From CAILZL01 sp050248275 (GTDB lineage Bacteria > Pseudomonadota > Gammaproteobacteria > Steroidobacterales > Steroidobacteraceae): a stretch of 64,000 nucleotides of DNA. Position numbers and translations under genes: made by a program. The number at the start of each line of letters is the position of its first letter. Positions within the stretch are counted from its first letter, which is position 1. The DNA lies in contig JBFWSR010000007.1 in assembly GCA_050248275.1 (NCBI GenBank), positions 62,001 through 126,000 of the forward strand. Reading direction: 5' to 3'. Shown here in pieces: positions 18,166 through 25,595 of the stretch. Under the pieces are notes generated by a model. That model made no database searches. It had not been told where the DNA came from and was given only the letters and a program-made list of their open reading frames with translations.

Positions 18166-18956
18166 TGGCGCGATCTTTATCCGTTGCCGTGCTGGTCACG
18201 CCGCTCGCCGATCCGCGCGCCGCCATGCTGCGCATCGAGGCTCGCGGCGATGCGCTGCCTGCGCTCGGAAATGTACGACGCGTTCTGGGGCCCTTTGCGG
18301 AATCTGCCCTCGAAGTGGCGCTCAAGATCCGTGATGCCTTGCCTGATACGACGATTCAAGTAGTGGCTCTGGGGGAAGGCGTTGACCTGCAGTTGTTACG
18401 TTCCATCACGGCATTGCGCATCGATACTGTGCTGCGCTGTGATCTTGCGCTGCGTCCCTGGGATGCAGCGTATGTCGCGCAACAGTTGTCTGCCACGGTG
18501 GCCTGCCTGCAGTCAGGTCCGGATCTGCTGCTGATCGGACGGGAATTCGGCGACTGGGACGAAGGTTCCATTCCAGCATGTCTTGCAGAGCGGCTCGCAT
18601 GGCCATATCGATCGCTGGTGCAGGATGCACGGGTCGTCAATGATCATGTTGAATTGCTGGTGGAACATGATGGTATCGAGGATTGGGCGCCGCTCGGTGG
18701 ACCGATGGTCGCCAGTGTCACCAACGATCGCCGTAACAGATTGCGCCATCCTTTGATGAAAAACGTGGCGGCTGCCCGTAATGCAACTTTTGCCACTCTC
18801 ATGCCGGAAGCCATGAACCTGCAACCGGCAATACGGCTTGTCGATGCCGTCAACTATCAACGTCGTTCTCAGCGTACGGAATCCATTGTGCTTGTCGATT
18901 CCGGTTCTTCGTCAATCAATACTCTCGCCGAATTTCTGCGTTCCTGGGTGGTGTGA
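18162..18956 (+). CDS. divergent electron transfer flavoprotein beta subunit
   Basis: A 264-aa EtfB/FixA-like protein. Recognisable ETF-beta elements are FAESALEVALKIRDA near residue 45, a central DLLLIGREFGDWDEGSIPACLAERL segment corresponding to the family's 'GKQAIDDDNGQTG' loop, and MVASVTNDRRNRLRHPLMKNVAAA corresponding to the LP.V...LRLNEPRY.. block. Overall it is much less conserved than the canonical EtfB at 35245, including around the AMP/recognition loop, so it is probably dedicated to one partner. ATGA overlaps link it to the flavoprotein before it, and a GTGA overlap links it to the EtfA-like gene after it. I infer that it accepts electrons from the neighbouring FAD dehydrogenase. 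Confidence 0.78.
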   Translation: MMARSLSVAVLVTPLADPRAAMLRIEARGDALPALGNVRRVLGPFAESALEVALKIRDALPDTTIQVVALGEGVDLQLLRSITALRIDTVLRCDLALRPWDAAYVAQQLSATVACLQSGPDLLLIGREFGDWDEGSIPACLAERLAWPYRSLVQDARVVNDHVELLVEHDGIEDWAPLGGPMVASVTNDRRNRLRHPLMKNVAAARNATFATLMPEAMNLQPAIRLVDAVNYQRRSQRTESIVLVDSGSSSINTLAEFLRSWVV

Positions 18957-19984
18957 TCGTGTTGCAATCCTCTCGGGTGCAGTCTTATCTCTTGGCGGTC
19001 GTGCCCGCTGTGGCGGGTCTGAATGCTGCGTCCGCAACATTCGAGGTCATAAAGGCTTCAGCAGAAGTGGTCGATGGAACGACTGCTGTGCACGCACTGG
19101 TGCTGATTCCAGCCAGTGAAGCGCAGGATGCGGCTGGCAAGGCATTGCAGCTCGGCGCCGTCAAAGTCTGGATAGTTCCAGTTCCGGAACCCGTTTCAAG
19201 CGCGCATTCAGATGATGTGGTGACATTACTGGCGGCCGCTGTTGCCGCCATTGCGGGGCAGCAACGAAAGGAACCGCTTGTGACATTGTTCGCCGCCGGA
19301 CCGGCAGGCGAGGAATTTGCCGCACGAGTGGCCATGCGGCGCGGAGGCGTGGCGCTGGGCCGCTGTGCCTCACTGGGCATTGCAGATGAAGTGGTGCATG
19401 CGCGGCGCGCGGCGTGCGGCGGTCGGGCCAGTCTGCATATCGAATGTCAGCCGGGTAATGTGTATGCCGCAATGCGAGCGTCGAATCGGCCTGTTGCAAC
19501 ATCATCGCCGCTCGATATCGCTGCGAATACGTCGGTGCTTGCCATCGGCATACCGCTGCGTTCAGCGCTGTGCATGGATGCGTCGAAAATTGATACGTCA
19601 CGCCGTGTGTTGCCTCTTGAACGCGCCAGGGTTGTGGTATGTGGCGGTCGCGGTATGGGAGACGAAATGGCGTTCAGGCAGCTTGCCGAACTAGCCGAAT
19701 GCCTGGGTGGCACTGTGGCCGGCACGCTGCCTGCTGTTGATTCTGGATGGGTACCGGTGGCCTTCCAGGTCGGTCAGTCAGGCAAGTATGTAACGCCTGA
19801 GCTTTATATTGCAGTGGGTGTATCAGGCACACCGCAACATATGGCCGGTGTGGACCCACACTCGCGGATAGTGGCCATTAATTCCGATCGCCACGCCGAT
19901 ATTTTTGCCTTTTCGGAGATGGGGCTTGTGGCTGATTGGCGCAAAGCTGTGCCGGCGTTGCTAGCGGCCTTGAGCAAGCGCTAG
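18953..19984 (+). CDS. divergent electron transfer flavoprotein alpha subunit
   Basis: A 343-aa EtfA-like protein. The C-terminal FAD-binding half is clear: ARVVVCGGRGMGDEMAFRQLAELAECLGG, then VDSGWVPVAFQVGQSGKYVTPELYIAVGVSG and the PQHMAG loop, where canonical EtfA reads AIQHLAG. The N-terminal half is weakly conserved. Together with the preceding EtfB-like gene it should form a heterodimer carrying FAD and moving electrons to ETF-ubiquinone oxidoreductase (a candidate is at 36999). The start is GTG 18953, overlapping the previous TGA by 4 nt. It is the last gene of operon A and ends only 3 nt from the convergent LysR gene; no hairpin terminator is visible there. Confidence 0.83.
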   Translation: MIVLQSSRVQSYLLAVVPAVAGLNAASATFEVIKASAEVVDGTTAVHALVLIPASEAQDAAGKALQLGAVKVWIVPVPEPVSSAHSDDVVTLLAAAVAAIAGQQRKEPLVTLFAAGPAGEEFAARVAMRRGGVALGRCASLGIADEVVHARRAACGGRASLHIECQPGNVYAAMRASNRPVATSSPLDIAANTSVLAIGIPLRSALCMDASKIDTSRRVLPLERARVVVCGGRGMGDEMAFRQLAELAECLGGTVAGTLPAVDSGWVPVAFQVGQSGKYVTPELYIAVGVSGTPQHMAGVDPHSRIVAINSDRHADIFAFSEMGLVADWRKAVPALLAALSKR

Positions 19985-19987
19985 TTT

Positions 19988-20941
19988 TTATGCGCGAGTC
20001 CGACCGCGACCGCGCGACCGGATCCCGATCTGCACGCCAGGTAACGGCCGTTTCTGTGCATCCAGCGACTCCACCAAAAAAGAGGTGAAAGCACGCACTT
20101 TGGGCGCAACGAAGCGGTTTTTGGGCGTCACGACATGAAAGGTCCGGGATGTGGTTGTCCAGTCGGCGCACATTTCAACCAATGCTCCTGAGGTGAGGTG
20201 CGCGTTGACGAATACATCGAGCACATGAATGAAGCCCTGGTTGGCCAGCGCAGCCTCAATGAGCGCGTCGCTTGTGTTGAAAGCGAGGTGTCCTGCCGGC
20301 GTTATCTGATATTGCTCGTCGCCCCTGGCAAATTTCCAGGGGCGGACTGTATAGCGGGTCTCGGTGAGAATGCTCAAACATTTTCCCGGATCAATGTCCT
20401 GGGGCGATCCGCCGCCATGCATTTTGGCAATGATGGGTGAAGCGCAGGTGACGTAACGCGATTGGTAGATAGGTCGCGCCACGAGAGCCGCATCATCCAC
20501 CTGGTCGATGCGCAGGGCGATATCCGTACCACGTTCGATAAGACTCTGAGGTTGGTTCGTCAGCGTAACAGCTACCGATAGCCCCGGGTGGCGGGCGGTG
20601 AAACGCGGCAGCAATGGGCACAGAATCGCTCTGCCGAATGCCACCGGCGTTTCCACGCGCAGCACGCCGCGCATGGCGTCGTTCTTGCCGCGAACATCGC
20701 TTTCCGCCTCTTCCACCTGTTTTAACAAATCAAGGCAGCGTTCGTAGTATGAAGAACCTTCATCTGTAAGACGCAATACCCGGGTATTGCGCTGGATGAG
20801 CGTGACGCCCAGATGCTTTTCCAGGTTGTGAACGCTGGCAGTGACCGTGGCGTTGGCAAGGTCCAGCGATTCCGCCGCACGCGTGAAACTGCCGCACTCT
20901 ACGACCCGCACGAATACCTGCATTGCCCACAGACGGTCCAC
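19988..20941 (-). CDS. LysR family transcriptional regulator
   Basis: A 317-aa LysR-type regulator. The N-terminal winged helix-turn-helix (about 1-60) reads MDRLWAMQVFVRVVECGSF.RAAESLDLANATVT, close to the DsdC/PA0477-like subgroup with a 'MD.L..M..FV.V.E.GSF' start; the rest (about 88-300) is the periplasmic-binding-like effector domain. The start codon is GTG 20941. It lies 37 nt downstream of the sigma54 activator on the same strand, so the two regulators are probably co-transcribed, and it is convergent with operon A. The C-terminus is Arg-rich. Its target could be operon A, the cluster's other promoters, or itself; the effector cannot be told from sequence. Confidence 0.9.
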   Translation of the reverse strand: MDRLWAMQVFVRVVECGSFTRAAESLDLANATVTASVHNLEKHLGVTLIQRNTRVLRLTDEGSSYYERCLDLLKQVEEAESDVRGKNDAMRGVLRVETPVAFGRAILCPLLPRFTARHPGLSVAVTLTNQPQSLIERGTDIALRIDQVDDAALVARPIYQSRYVTCASPIIAKMHGGGSPQDIDPGKCLSILTETRYTVRPWKFARGDEQYQITPAGHLAFNTSDALIEAALANQGFIHVLDVFVNAHLTSGALVEMCADWTTTSRTFHVVTPKNRFVAPKVRAFTSFLVESLDAQKRPLPGVQIGIRSRGRGRTRA

Positions 20942-20978
20942 GTTATATCTCTCGGAAAATTACAATTGTTTTTCGGGT

Positions 20979-22757
20979 TCAGCCCGGCAGTTTCTTGACT
21001 CGGTAATCGAGTTGGGCGCGTGTTATGCCCAGAATGCCGGCAGCACGGGAAATGTTGCCGCCAGCACGTTGCATCGCTTTCCGCACCAGCGCCGCTTCGA
21101 CCTCGGCCAGCTGCACGGCGCCGTTGCACAGCACTTGCTCGGCCCAGACATCGATTCGCGAAGCGTCTGACCTGTCCGGCTCAGCAGCGCCGGCAATCGA
21201 GATATTTGCGCCCGGTTCGACGAGACTCTGCGCTTCCGCTGTCGTGGCCGGTGAATCAACGCTGAAGAGATGACGCATGTCGAGAGATTCGCCATCATCA
21301 GCCAGGATCACGCCACGTTCAATCACATTTTCCAGTTCGCGGATATTGCCGGGCCAATTGTGGGAATGCAGCGCCTGCAGGGCGCGGGGCGTGATGCCCG
21401 GCAAGCGGCGGTCATGCATGCGGGAAAATCTGGCAAGCAGGAATTCGAGCAGGACCGGCAGGTCTTCCCGGCGTTCGCGCAGGGGAGCTATCGTGATCGG
21501 GAATACGTTGAGGCGATAAAAAAGATCTTCCCGGAATCGTTGCTGGGCAACGGCCTGCTGGAGATTTTCGTTGGTGGCGGCAATGACCCGGACATCCACC
21601 TTGACGGTCTTGGTGCTGCCTAATCGTTCCAGTTCGCCGGTTTGCAGCACCCGCAGCAACTTGCCCTGTGCCGTCGGGCTTAAGGTTGCGATTTCGTCCA
21701 GGAACAGCGTACCGCCATTGCATATTTCAAAGCGTCCGGGACGCGCTGCGACTGCACCCGAATAGGCGCCGCGTTCGACGCCAAATAATTCGGATTCCAT
21801 CAGTGATTCAGGGATTGCTGCACAGTTCACTTCGACAAACGGCTGGTCCCGGCGACGGCTCTGACGATGCACTTCGCGTGCGAATACGCTTTTGCCAACG
21901 CCGCTTTCGCCGAGCAACAGCACCGTTGCATTGGTGGCGGCAACCCGTCGCAAACGATGCAGCACGGATGTATAAGCGGCAGAGGCGCCCACCATGTTTT
22001 CATTTTGGTTCGGTTCGGAGTGCGGTTGCGCTGTGCTGGTTGTTACCGGTGCGAATACAGCCGCTTTGAGAGGGACGGACGCCGGTTGGGGTTGCAGGTA
22101 GCTCAATTCGATTTCGGGATCGTCCCATTCTTCAACGGGCAGCCCGAGTGCGCGGCAATGCGGGTGCCCGGTCGCAACGCACTCCAGTTCGCGCACCAGA
22201 ATGCGTTTGCCCATGTGCGTGCTCAGATAACCGGAGCTATAGCCAACTTCCATCCAGCAGGCGGGTTCGCTGCCAATGCCATGATTGCGCACATGCGTTT
22301 CCGCTTCAAAGGAGCGATGCCAGATGAATTCAGCGTAACAATGCCCCCGGCTGCTGTCGATCTCGGTACGGATAGGTTCAACGGCGACGATGCCTTCGAG
22401 CGCATGTAATTGCGCGCCAGCGGCCATGAAATCAAGTTCCGAGCGTTCGCCATATGTCTTCCATGCGAGCTCTGCATCGCGAGCGCCCGCAAGATAGCCG
22501 ACACGTGTCAGCAAGCCACGTGCGGTGTTCGCGCCCAACGAATCCACCAGTTCCCGTCGCAGCGTTCCGAATGCTTCGCTGTGCAGCAGGATCATGCGGC
22601 GATCATCGAGCCAGATCAGGCCTTCGTTCGGACTGAAATGCAGTCGATCCGCCAGATCGTGCATCTTGAGAATCCGCGAACGGATACTGGTGGCGATGTC
22701 CGGCTTATGGGCGCGCCGGCGGGATTTCACCGTTGGCTTGCTGGAAATGGTGGTCAT
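20979..22757 (-). CDS. DmpR/XylR/MopR-type sigma54-dependent aromatic-responsive activator
   Basis: A 592-aa enhancer-binding protein with the DmpR layout: XylR-N sensor (about 30-125), V4R domain (130-205), linker, AAA+ ATPase (about 250-480; Walker A GESGVGKS, GAFTGA-loop variant GAYSGA, Walker B TLFLDEI) and a Fis-type helix-turn-helix (about 550-590). In MopR, phenol is held by His106 and Trp134 and zinc by Cys155, Glu178, Cys181 and Cys189. Here His118, Trp146, Cys167, Glu190, Cys193 and Cys201 occur with exactly the same spacings, so a phenolic effector is a strong inference. The start ATG 22757 has GAGGGG just upstream; a GTG at 22772 is the alternative. It is divergent from operon B, whose promoter carries a -24/-12 motif. 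Confidence 0.93.
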   Translation of the reverse strand: MTTISSKPTVKSRRRAHKPDIATSIRSRILKMHDLADRLHFSPNEGLIWLDDRRMILLHSEAFGTLRRELVDSLGANTARGLLTRVGYLAGARDAELAWKTYGERSELDFMAAGAQLHALEGIVAVEPIRTEIDSSRGHCYAEFIWHRSFEAETHVRNHGIGSEPACWMEVGYSSGYLSTHMGKRILVRELECVATGHPHCRALGLPVEEWDDPEIELSYLQPQPASVPLKAAVFAPVTTSTAQPHSEPNQNENMVGASAAYTSVLHRLRRVAATNATVLLLGESGVGKSVFAREVHRQSRRRDQPFVEVNCAAIPESLMESELFGVERGAYSGAVAARPGRFEICNGGTLFLDEIATLSPTAQGKLLRVLQTGELERLGSTKTVKVDVRVIAATNENLQQAVAQQRFREDLFYRLNVFPITIAPLRERREDLPVLLEFLLARFSRMHDRRLPGITPRALQALHSHNWPGNIRELENVIERGVILADDGESLDMRHLFSVDSPATTAEAQSLVEPGANISIAGAAEPDRSDASRIDVWAEQVLCNGAVQLAEVEAALVRKAMQRAGGNISRAAGILGITRAQLDYRVKKLPG

Positions 22758-23154
22758 TGGCCCCTCTCTCACAGCGATTGCTTATGAGCTGAATAATAGT
22801 TATGCGTTAATAAAATCATGCATTAATTTCCCGGGCAAGAACAACGATTTCATCAAATCATCAACAGGCGGGTTTCTTCCTGCAATTGTTCAGCCGCTTA
22901 GAAAAACGGATATACAGGCAATTTGTACGGCCAGTCAGCTAGTTAGCATATGCCATGGTTCTGTTTGGTTGAGAACGGAAGCCCTGGCACAGGAGCTGCA
23001 TACATGTAAATCAAGCCGGCGCTTAATGACGCGGGCACAACAGGATCGGGGGATACGCTATGACTGGCTCATCAGCCAAAGATCATGCATGCGTTAGCGC
23101 TGCATACACCGCGTCCATCCGCCATCTCACGCTGCATTGCTGAGGAGTACGGCC
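22758..23154. promoter_or_regulatory. divergent control region between the sigma54 activator and operon B
   Basis: This 397-nt gap holds no convincing gene. It contains a -24/-12 promoter towards operon B (listed separately); a pair of 10-bp direct repeats, ATGCGTTAAT (22802-22811) and ATGCATTAAT (22818-22827), at a 16-bp period close to the activator gene; and an inverted repeat GATTT-CATC-AAATC (22846-22859) about 130 bp upstream of the -24 box, where enhancer sites of XylR/DmpR-type regulators usually lie. The operator assignments are inference. Confidence 0.5.
22985..23000 (+). promoter_or_regulatory. sigma54 (-24/-12) promoter for operon B
   Basis: TGGCAC (22985-22990), 5 nt, then CTGCA (22996-23000) match the consensus TGGCAC-N5-TTGCA with one mismatch; the invariant GG and GC are separated by 10 nt as required. 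Transcription would start near 23011, leaving a leader of about 145 nt before the dioxygenase. The divergent DmpR-type activator supports it. Confidence 0.75.
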
Positions 23155-24054
23155 GTGGCCAATATTTCCAATCTCGGATATGTCGTTTTTCAGGTCAGCG
23201 ATCTGCCCGCATGGCATGCCTTTGCGGTCGATACATTGGGTCTGATGGCAGGCCATTACGATGCCGGACGTTCTCTGGCGCTGCGCATGGACCAGTTGGA
23301 ACAACGCATCGTGCTCGAGCAGGGCTCCGACGATGACCTCATCGTCGCCGGTTGGGAGCTGGATACCGAGCGTGAACTCGAAGAGTTTGTCGCACGGCTC
23401 AGGCAGGCTGGCGCGCATGTCACGGCTGCCAGCCGCGAACAGGCATCGCAACGCCATGTCGAGAAGCTTTATCTGCTCGATGATCCGAATGGCTATCGGC
23501 ATGAATTCTATTTCGGCGCGACCGTGGCGCTGATTTCGAATCCGTTTCGCAGCAAGAACCTGCTCGGTGGATTCCGTACCGGTCGTCTTGGCGTCGGTCA
23601 CATCTTGCCGGTTGCCCGCGACTACAGTGCATCGGTAAGTTTTTATCGCGACATGCTTGGTTTGCGCATCAGTGACTATATCCGTCATGAAGTGGAGCCT
23701 GGCGTGGTGGTGGCGGATGCGACTTTCTTCCATACCGTGACCGGTCGTCATCATTCGCTGGCTACTGCCGCGATTCCCAGCGCCAAGCGCATCAATCACA
23801 TCATGATCGAAGTCGACAACATGAACGATGTCGGCATGGCCTACGACCGCTGTGTTGCGGCCGGCGTGCCTTTCATTCTGGGGCTGGGCCATCATCCCAA
23901 TGACCAGATGTTCTCCTTTTATGTTCGGACGCCATCAGGTTTCGGTCTTGAGGTGGGGTTTGGCGGCATCGTGATCGACGATGCCGACTGGAAAGTCGTG
24001 TCCTATAACAAGTTCAGCGACTGGGGACATGATCGCCGGTCTCAAAGCCAGTGA
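23155..24054 (+). CDS. type I extradiol (meta-cleavage) dioxygenase, BphC/HsaC-like
   Basis: A 299-aa two-domain vicinal-oxygen-chelate dioxygenase that would open a catechol ring next to the hydroxyls. The Fe(II) ligands are present as His149 (VGHIL), His215 (NHIMIEV) and Glu266 (LEVGF), with the acid/base His200 (RHHSLA) and Tyr256 (FSFYVRTP), in the same order and near-identical spacing as BphC. The N-terminal domain (1-140) is the inactive structural copy. The start is GTG 23155, preceded by GAGGAG; the frame runs open to 23137. It is the first gene of operon B. Steroid-type HsaC and biphenyl-type BphC are the closest functional classes; the true catechol is unknown. Confidence 0.9.
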   Translation: MANISNLGYVVFQVSDLPAWHAFAVDTLGLMAGHYDAGRSLALRMDQLEQRIVLEQGSDDDLIVAGWELDTERELEEFVARLRQAGAHVTAASREQASQRHVEKLYLLDDPNGYRHEFYFGATVALISNPFRSKNLLGGFRTGRLGVGHILPVARDYSASVSFYRDMLGLRISDYIRHEVEPGVVVADATFFHTVTGRHHSLATAAIPSAKRINHIMIEVDNMNDVGMAYDRCVAAGVPFILGLGHHPNDQMFSFYVRTPSGFGLEVGFGGIVIDDADWKVVSYNKFSDWGHDRRSQSQ

Positions 24055-24080
24055 ATCGCCGCAGTTAAGGAGACTACGAT

Positions 24081-24965
24081 ATGAGTTTGTGGACCGACTT
24101 TCTGGGCGCGGAAATCCGCTATGTCGACTTGCCGACCTATGGGCGGACACGCATTGCCGAGACGGGGCATGGTCAGCGCGAAGCGCTGCTTTTGATGCAT
24201 GGCATCGGCGGACATATTGAGGCGTATGCGCCCAATGTTGTCGCTCTGGGAGGCAGCTTCCACACGATTGCTTTCGATTTCGTGGGACATGGATTGTCCG
24301 CTAAACGCATGGATATAGAGTATGGAATCGATACCTATGTTGAGCAGTTGCGCGAACTCATGGATGTATTGGGTATAAAGAAGGCCCATATTTCGGGCGA
24401 GTCTCTTGGTGGGCTGGTTGCCGGTTCGTTTGCGACCAAATACCCGGCGCGCGTCCTGCGCGCCGTTCTCAATACCACCGGTGGCATTCCGATCGTAACG
24501 GACCAGGGACGACAGGATCTCAAGGATCTTGCCGATCTCACCGCCAAAAACGTCGGCAAGGCCCCTACCTTTGACAGCGTGCGCGCCCGCATGCAGTGGC
24601 TGATTTATGAGAAGAACTGGGGACTGCTCACTGACGAAGTCATCCAGACGCGTTTGTGGATTTATTCCCAGCCGGATTATCAGAAATCGGCGCCGCTGGT
24701 GATGCAGCGACTGGCCAACGTCGCCAGCGGCGCGGGAAAGCCGGACATGCTCGATCTGAGTCGCATCGAATGCGAGACCCTGCTGTTATGGACACGCTAT
24801 AACCCGATACACGATGTGGCTGCAGCTGAAGCGGCCTTGCCTGGATTGAAGCGCGGCTCGCTGTATGTACTCAAGCAGGATGCGGCGCACTGGCCCCAGT
24901 ACGAAGCGCCAGACGAGTTCAACGCCGTGATGGTCCGGTATCTGCGCACGGGCCAGTGCGCATGA
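24081..24965 (+). CDS. alpha/beta hydrolase, probable meta-cleavage product hydrolase (1)
   Basis: A 294-aa alpha/beta-fold hydrolase with HGIGG oxyanion region (residues 40-44), nucleophile Ser108 in GESLGG, acid Asp245 and His270 (AAHWPQYE), forming the catalytic triad. Carbon-carbon bond hydrolases of the BphD/MhpC/CarC group have this arrangement and use it to split the ring-opened product. It sits 26 nt after the extradiol dioxygenase with a good AAGGAG site upstream (24066-24071) and its stop overlaps the next gene by 4 nt. A second hydrolase of the same general type follows at 26810, so one of the two may instead act on an ester or a different cleavage product. Confidence 0.82.
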   Translation: MSLWTDFLGAEIRYVDLPTYGRTRIAETGHGQREALLLMHGIGGHIEAYAPNVVALGGSFHTIAFDFVGHGLSAKRMDIEYGIDTYVEQLRELMDVLGIKKAHISGESLGGLVAGSFATKYPARVLRAVLNTTGGIPIVTDQGRQDLKDLADLTAKNVGKAPTFDSVRARMQWLIYEKNWGLLTDEVIQTRLWIYSQPDYQKSAPLVMQRLANVASGAGKPDMLDLSRIECETLLLWTRYNPIHDVAAAEAALPGLKRGSLYVLKQDAAHWPQYEAPDEFNAVMVRYLRTGQCA

Positions 24966-25591
24966 ACGCCATTACCCGGCGTGAAGAAAGCTCCATTGGC
25001 AACGCCGGCGTAAATGGTGCAGCCACTGGGGCGGAATACAAAACCGGCATGCGCTTCCTCGCTGCCGGATGCTCGATCATTGCATCTGAATTTGCCGGGG
25101 ATCGTGCCGGCCTGACCGCGACGGCGGTGGTCTCGGTGACTGCCGAGCCGCCGCGTCTGATTGTTTGCATCAATCATAACGTTCGCGCCTACGAGATCAT
25201 CGCCAGATCCGCTGCGCTGAGTATCAATGTGGTGGCTGCGTCCCAGGATGGATTGGCACGGAGATTCGCCGGCATGGTGCCGGGCGTACAGGGCGCCGAA
25301 CGATTCAACGAAGGTATCTGGGTCAAAGGCCGGTCGGGCGCGCCGGTGCTGGCCGATGCACTGGCCAGCTTCGATTGCCGGGTGGTGGAAGAAATACCTG
25401 CCAGCACCCATGCAATCTTCCTGTGCGAAGTGCTGGCCGTTGCCATCACCGATCCGACTACCGGTCCGCTTGTTTTCTTCAATGGTCAGTTCGCGACGCT
25501 GCCGCAAGCCATGTTGCCCATGGCCAGTCCGCTATCTAGTTGTCCTCAATCCAATCCATCCGGCCTCGGATGGCCAGAATACTGGGAGTAA
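24962..25591 (+). CDS. flavin reductase component of a two-component monooxygenase
   Basis: A 209-aa member of the HpaC/HsaB flavin reductase family, which reduces FMN or FAD with NAD(P)H and hands it to a partner oxygenase. The flavin-binding split-barrel is seen in AGCSIIASEF...GLTATAVVSVTAEPPRLIVCINH (about 35-80) and LAFDC-like LASFDCRVVEE (about 130). The last ~30 residues, after GPLVFFNGQFATL, form a Ser/Pro-rich tail beyond the usual family end. The start is ATG 24962 overlapping the hydrolase stop (ATGA). It lies immediately before the HsaA-like oxygenase gene with only 4 nt between them, which makes that protein the evident partner. Confidence 0.88.
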   Translation: MNAITRREESSIGNAGVNGAATGAEYKTGMRFLAAGCSIIASEFAGDRAGLTATAVVSVTAEPPRLIVCINHNVRAYEIIARSAALSINVVAASQDGLARRFAGMVPGVQGAERFNEGIWVKGRSGAPVLADALASFDCRVVEEIPASTHAIFLCEVLAVAITDPTTGPLVFFNGQFATLPQAMLPMASPLSSCPQSNPSGLGWPEYWE

Positions 25592-25595
25592 ATCA

